Assembly: GCF_000424585.1 (NCBI RefSeq)
Contig: NZ_AUKE01000008.1
Location: 62,001 to 126,000, forward strand
Direction: 5' to 3'
Length of the DNA: 64,000 bases
Source: Butyrivibrio sp. MC2013
GTDB taxonomy: Bacteria; Bacillota; Clostridia; Lachnospirales; Lachnospiraceae
Part shown: in pieces, positions 61,001 to 64,000 of the stretch
How positions within the stretch are numbered: position 1 is the first letter of the stretch
Layout of the letters: every line of letters begins with the position of its first letter
Program-made: the position numbers and the translations under genes
Notes under the pieces: model-generated
The model's input: only the letters and a program-made list of their open reading frames with translations
Databases searched by the model: none
What the model was told of the DNA's origin: nothing

Positions 61001-61599
61001 TTTTCCTGCTCCTGGAGTATATCAGATAGACGGGTGAGATTCACCTTCTCTTCTTCCAGCTTCCTTATGGCAGCCTCTTTACGTATCTTGAATTTAACAA
61101 TACCCGCAGCTTCATCAAAAAGATTACGTCTGTCTTCGGGTTTGCTGGAGAGAATCTGGTCGATCTGACCCTGTCCGATAATAGAATAGCCCTCTTTACC
61201 TATACCGGTATCATAGAAGAGCTCATTAATATCCTTAAGTCTGCAAGGTGCGGAATTGATCATATATTCCGACTCACCACTCCTGTACAGACGCCTGGAT
61301 ACAGTCACTTCGTCAAAATCTATGGCCAAAGCCCTGTCACTGTTATCCAGAGTAATAGACACAAAAGCAAAGCCCAGTGGTCTTCTGAGCTCTGTTCCTG
61401 AAAAAATGACATCCTGCATGGATCCGCCACGGAGCTGCTTGGCACGCTGCTCGCCCAGAACCCATCTAACAGCATCCGCTACATTACTTTTACCGGAACC
61501 GTTAGGACCTACAATGCCTGTTATACCGTTATGAAAATCAAGCTTCATACGGTTTGCAAATGATTTGAAACCGTGTACCTCGATACTTTTTAAATACAT
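58042..61599 (-). CDS. smc: Chromosome segregation protein SMC
   Basis: The 1185-residue condensin ATPase has Walker A GPNGSGKSNVADAVRW near residue 32, long coiled coils (~170-500 and ~670-1010), and a hinge (~510-660, GYGSAVRTVMSI... LLTPGGAISGGAF). The C-terminal ABC signature is NMMSGGEKALTAIALLFA with Walker B PFCLLDEIEAALDENN. It is full length. It lies 35 bases after rnc; the ribosome binding site is weak. Confidence 0.97.
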   Translation of the reverse strand: MYLKSIEVHGFKSFANRMKLDFHNGITGIVGPNGSGKSNVADAVRWVLGEQRAKQLRGGSMQDVIFSGTELRRPLGFAFVSITLDNSDRALAIDFDEVTVSRRLYRSGESEYMINSAPCRLKDINELFYDTGIGKEGYSIIGQGQIDQILSSKPEDRRNLFDEAAGIVKFKIRKEAAIRKLEEEKVNLTRLSDILQEQEKQLEPLQKQSETAKIYLGHKERLKVLDINMFLIESARLEQLLDDASGKLEDAEKNLDDTVRAYEEAREEYDKVQAALEEAERTVDNARSAMTDSSVLKEKLEGQLGILREQIRSAAAQAGHFEERKNEISAEISAKDEELSLENAKCSEVDREITSLEEERNTAVAGLEDIRGRIKDITDRIEEAKSSVIESMNKRASIKARQSSIATMKEQLSIRKAELTGRLVSVRSDEAEKKARLDELKKIFEDLGTKIRELEESQKAYDTRLSEIRDDLAASDDKMRVSRDKAMELRSRYNALANMTERYEGYGSAVRTVMSIKDNEKGVIGVVADIIKTDPAYETAIETALGGSIQNIVTDNEDTAKKMISYLKQNRAGRATFLPLTAMEGSKGLTNRDVLCEKGVIGTADTLVNVDDRYKGVAVNLLGRVVVVDNVDNATAAARKYHYSVRMVTLEGELLTPGGAISGGAFKNSSNLLGRRREMDDLKNESARLYAQAEEIGNHINAIKGERADIRGRIEKARAQLQEAFIEQNTARMNVEREEEKQKEETALYENLKEENEDIRVKSLELEEEEIRIRAELSELDRQEEKSQEDASLLTGESGELSDKEEEALKEVTGLDARIAAINQKKEYILENIRRIEGEKAQKKADLEEVVSHLEMSRKESLEKEENIRTIEGTIEASGQESRKARQELEEAQKVREELSGKQKGFFEKREHLAELRSGLDKEVNRLSSQKEKLDGQIEGLSAYMWDEYEITLSSARELRDEEMNDASAMKKEIASLKNSIRALGDVNVNAIEDYKNLLERHDFMKTQHDDLIVARDQLLVIIDDLDSGMRSRFKEQFDLINKQFDKVFKEMFGGGHGSLEIDENEDILEAGIRIIAQPPGKKLVNMNMMSGGEKALTAIALLFAIQNLKPSPFCLLDEIEAALDENNVVRFARYLHKLKNTQFIVITHRRGTMESADRLYGITMQEKGVSALVSVNLIDKELEN

Positions 61600-61634
61600 T
61601 TTCAGCTGTAAGAGACATTATGAAAAAAGAGTCT

Positions 61635-62333
61635 TCAGGCTTTATTCCTCAGCTCCTTGATAGCCATATAAGCAGCTGCCTGCTCTGCGGCCTTCTTACT
61701 ATGTCCCTCGCCCTCCCCAAGTATTTTGCCGTCGATCCAAACCTGTGTGTTAAAGACCTTATCATGCTCAGGGCCGTTTTCACCTGTGATCTTGTACTCC
61801 AGGCTGCAGCCGGGTTTTCCCTGTACCATTTCCTGGAGGATTGATTTGGCATCTACGAATATCTGTCTGTCTTCAAGATCGGTCAATATAAAGCGGTCTA
61901 TATGTCTGCTGGCAGCTTCTATGCCGCCATCAAGATAGATCGCTCCAATAACAGCTTCCATTACATCAGAGATAATGGAATCCCTGTGTCTGCCACCTGT
62001 CATCTCCTCGCCCTTACCCAGCCTTATATGAGAAGCAAGGTCAAACTGCCTTGCACAAAAGGCAAGAGCCTGCTCACAGACCATAGAAGCCCTCATCCTG
62101 GTAAGTTCACCCTCTTTTTTGTCGGGATGGTTATGGTAGAGAAAGCTGCTGGATACCATTTCAAGAACGGAATCGCCAAGGAACTCCAGGCGCTCATAGT
62201 CTTCCTGCTTCAAGGTCTTCATCTCATTGGAAAAAGATGAATGTGTAAGAGCCGTTCTGATAAGCTTTCTATCCTTGAAATGATACCCTATCTTTTCTTC
62301 TAATAGATCAATAGATTCTTCAATATTCTGCAT
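61635..62333 (-). CDS. rnc: Ribonuclease III
   Basis: The 232-residue double-strand RNase has the signature YERLEFLGDSVLEMVSS (catalytic acids), IISDVMEAVIGAIYLDGG, and a C-terminal dsRNA-binding domain (GEGHSKKAAEQAAAYMAIKEL). AGAGGA precedes the ATG. It matures rRNA and cuts long hairpins, so the giant inverted repeats in this window would be natural substrates if transcribed (inference). Confidence 0.97.
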   Translation of the reverse strand: MQNIEESIDLLEEKIGYHFKDRKLIRTALTHSSFSNEMKTLKQEDYERLEFLGDSVLEMVSSSFLYHNHPDKKEGELTRMRASMVCEQALAFCARQFDLASHIRLGKGEEMTGGRHRDSIISDVMEAVIGAIYLDGGIEAASRHIDRFILTDLEDRQIFVDAKSILQEMVQGKPGCSLEYKITGENGPEHDKVFNTQVWIDGKILGEGEGHSKKAAEQAAAYMAIKELRNKA

Positions 62334-62375
62334 ATGATTCCTCTGCAGAGCCTTTTATATAGAAGTGCATGGATG

Positions 62376-62410
62376 CAGGGCCTCTTCCTCTGTCCGGGGA
62401 AGGGGCCCTG
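62376..62410 (-). other. Stem-loop after acpP
   Basis: CAGGGCC...GGCCCTG arms with an AGGAAGAGG/CCTTCCCC interior lie between acpP and rnc. There is no T-tract, so it may be an RNA processing or stability element rather than a terminator. Confidence 0.4.
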
Positions 62411-62429
62411 TAATTAAATACGTTGTATA

Positions 62430-62660
62430 TCAGGCTCTTGCTTCTTTGATAAGTGCTACTGCTTCTCCAACTGTCTTGATATTCTCAATCCTGTCTTCAG
62501 CCATCTTGATACCGAATTCATCTTCGATACCCATGATGATCTGATATATATCCAGTGAGTCAGCGCCCAGGTCGTCAATAAAAGTAGTGTCATTTGTGAT
62601 CTCTTCGGGATCTACATTGAGCACATCAGCGATCAGTTCTTTAAGTTTATCCAGTTCCAT
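62430..62660 (-). CDS. acpP: Acyl carrier protein
   Basis: The 76-residue acidic protein has the phosphopantetheine attachment serine in DDLGADSLDIYQIIMGIEDEF. It carries acyl chains in fatty acid synthesis and supplies acyl-ACP to PlsX, encoded upstream. It follows plsX directly; no fab genes lie between them here. Confidence 0.96.
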   Translation of the reverse strand: MELDKLKELIADVLNVDPEEITNDTTFIDDLGADSLDIYQIIMGIEDEFGIKMAEDRIENIKTVGEAVALIKEARA

Positions 62661-62743
62661 AATTCCTCCTGTCAGGTCATAGGACCTTATCTTATATTCC
62701 TTAGATATTGTATTTTAATTGAGCCTCTTTAGCAAATGTTAAA

Positions 62744-63751
62744 TTATTTGTCTCCGCCAAGATTTAATATTTCCACAATCTTGTCGTCCACATTATTCTC
62801 CTTAAAGGACACGCACTGGAGAATGGAATTCTTTACTTCCACAGCCTTTGCACTGCCGTGTGTCTTGACTACAAGGCTTCTAAGCCCCAGCATAGGCGCT
62901 CCGCCGTATTTCTCCAGATTAAAGTCTGCAAGGGCGCTCTTAAGCGAAGGCTTGATAAGAAGAGCTCCAAGCTTGGACATAGCAGATGACAAGAGTCCCT
63001 TCTTTAGGGCATGCATGAACATCTTGGCAGAACCTTCATACATCTTAAGGGCCACATTACCTGCAAAAGCCTCGCATACTATAACATCGCATACACCGGC
63101 AGGAATATCTCTTGCTTCAATATTACCTATAAAGTTAATATCACCGCATTCCTTCAAGAGTGGAAAAGTCTCCTTAACAAGGGCATTGCCCTTATCCTCT
63201 TCGGTACCTATGGAAAGGAGGCCTACTGTGGGATTCTTCTTACCAATGGTATTCTCATAATACACACTGCCCATCTTGGCAAACTGTACAAGATGTGAGG
63301 ATCTGGCATCCACATTGGCTCCGCAGTCTATGAGCAGTGACACACCCTTCTCTGTAGGGATAAAAGGAGCAAGAGGAGATCTTTCCACGCCTTTTACTCT
63401 TCCTATTATAAGCTGACCACCTACAAGATTGGCTCCGGTACTTCCGGCAGACACATAAGCATCCGCTTCGCCATGTTTAACATGCATCATAGCTTTAACA
63501 ATTGATGAATCCTTCTTGGTCCTTATAGCATTAACAGGAGCTTCAGCCATCTCGATCACTTCCCTGGCATCCAGGATCTCTACCCTGTCCTTATCATAGC
63601 TATACTTTGCAAGCTCTTCCTCTATCAATTCCTTTTTGCCTGCAAGTATGACTTTTACCAGGTCCGACTCATTAACAGCTTCTACAGCACCTTTAACGAT
63701 CTCTCCGGGCGCATTGTCGCCGCCCATAGCATCAACACATACTCTGATCAT
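62744..63751 (-). CDS. plsX: Phosphate acyltransferase PlsX
   Basis: The 335-residue enzyme makes acyl-phosphate from acyl-ACP for PlsY. Segments are IRVCVDAMGGDNAPGEIVKG, VSAGSTGANLVGGQLIIGRV, LLIDCGANVDARSSHLVQFA and GAPMLGLRSLVVKTHGSA. The start is placed at 63751 (MIRVCVD), the normal family start, with AGGGGGA 13 bases upstream. The frame is open to 63793. Confidence 0.95.
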   Translation of the reverse strand: MIRVCVDAMGGDNAPGEIVKGAVEAVNESDLVKVILAGKKELIEEELAKYSYDKDRVEILDAREVIEMAEAPVNAIRTKKDSSIVKAMMHVKHGEADAYVSAGSTGANLVGGQLIIGRVKGVERSPLAPFIPTEKGVSLLIDCGANVDARSSHLVQFAKMGSVYYENTIGKKNPTVGLLSIGTEEDKGNALVKETFPLLKECGDINFIGNIEARDIPAGVCDVIVCEAFAGNVALKMYEGSAKMFMHALKKGLLSSAMSKLGALLIKPSLKSALADFNLEKYGGAPMLGLRSLVVKTHGSAKAVEVKNSILQCVSFKENNVDDKIVEILNLGGDK

Positions 63752-63829
63752 CTTTAGACAATTTCCCCCTAGCACGCAACAATTTTTATACAAACTTATG
63801 TTTCATACTATACGACATCCGGATATAAA

Positions 63830-63862
63830 TCAAGGCTTCCCGTTAGACGGAAAGCCTTGAAA
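63830..63862 (-). terminator. Hairpin between rpmF and plsX
   Basis: CAAGGCTTTCCGT...ACGGGAAGCCTTG forms a strong stem 35-70 bases after the rpmF stop codon. The T-tract is weak (GATTTAT), so it is probably a partial terminator or processing site. Confidence 0.55.
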
Positions 63863-63896
63863 ATCATGCATTATCAGCATTATAAACTATCGACGA

Positions 63897-64000
63897 TCAA
63901 TCCTCGTTTACAGCTACAACGCTCTTATTTGCATAGTATCCGCATGCACGGCATACCTTATGGGGCTGTGTAAGAGCTCCGCAGTGGCTGCACTTAACAA
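63897..64000 (-). CDS. rpmF: 50S ribosomal protein L32 (5' end outside window)
   Basis: The minus strand from the right edge encodes the C-terminal 34 residues of L32 to a TGA at 63899-63897. They include a zinc ribbon (CSHCG ... CRACGYYANKSVVAV). The start codon is beyond the window. rpmF upstream of plsX is the common arrangement. Confidence 0.93.
   Translation of the reverse strand, partial: VKCSHCGALTQPHKVCRACGYYANKSVVAVNED

Overview
The window reads as a chromosomal segment of a low-to-mid GC Firmicute, most likely a Lachnospiraceae member of the Butyrivibrio/Roseburia type. This rests on strong AGGAGG-type ribosome binding sites, the Firmicute gene order rpmF-plsX-acpP-rnc-smc-ftsY and ylxM-ffh-rpsP-khpA...rplS...rbgA-rnhB-ylqG-ylqH, YesM/YesN two-component genes, and several sugar ABC systems. 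The genus is an inference. Almost all genes lie on the minus strand; the exceptions are a potassium channel, a Gfo/Idh oxidoreductase and prs.

Positions 1-10900 hold a galactose-type sugar module. Transcription runs mglB-mglA-mglC, then a response regulator, a YesM-type histidine kinase and two membrane-anchored sugar-binding proteins, the last one cut by the window edge. The kinase, regulator and anchored binding proteins look like an extracellular sugar sensor for the mgl transporter. Two near-identical 140-bp three-hairpin repeats sit just upstream of the start codons of the regulator and of the truncated binding protein.

Positions 11000-25500 are more accessory. They hold a HAD nucleotidase-like gene flanked by inverted copies of a small repeat, a voltage-sensor-like K+ channel with RCK_C domains, a Gfo/Idh/MocA dehydrogenase, a YhfC-type membrane protein, a 1787-residue secreted multi-CBM six-hairpin glycosidase, cardiolipin synthase, and a Mor-like HTH gene followed by an acidic lipoprotein built from two duplicated modules with 11-residue repeats.

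Positions 25600-34350 form a phosphorolytic disaccharide locus: lacI regulator, binding protein, two permeases, GH65 phosphorylase and beta-phosphoglucomutase, then a separately promoted ROK fructokinase. LacI-type operators lie at the transport promoter.

Positions 34500-64000 are housekeeping genes: lipid synthesis (gpsA, plsY, plsX, acpP), GTPases (der, rbgA, ffh, ftsY), smc, rnc, rnhB, r-proteins S16, L19 and L32, trmD, rimM, nucleotide metabolism (prs, yfbR, cdd, udp), two signal peptidases, ilvA, a GH25 muramidase and a YitT protein.

The most unusual non-coding feature is a family of three 276-340 bp nearly perfect inverted repeats (giant hairpins) at about 5.9-6.2, 22.6-23.0 and 26.6-26.9 kb. 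Their apex palindromes are conserved by compensatory change. They are accompanied by smaller repeat families that share hairpin modules. I saw no tRNA, rRNA or CRISPR array.
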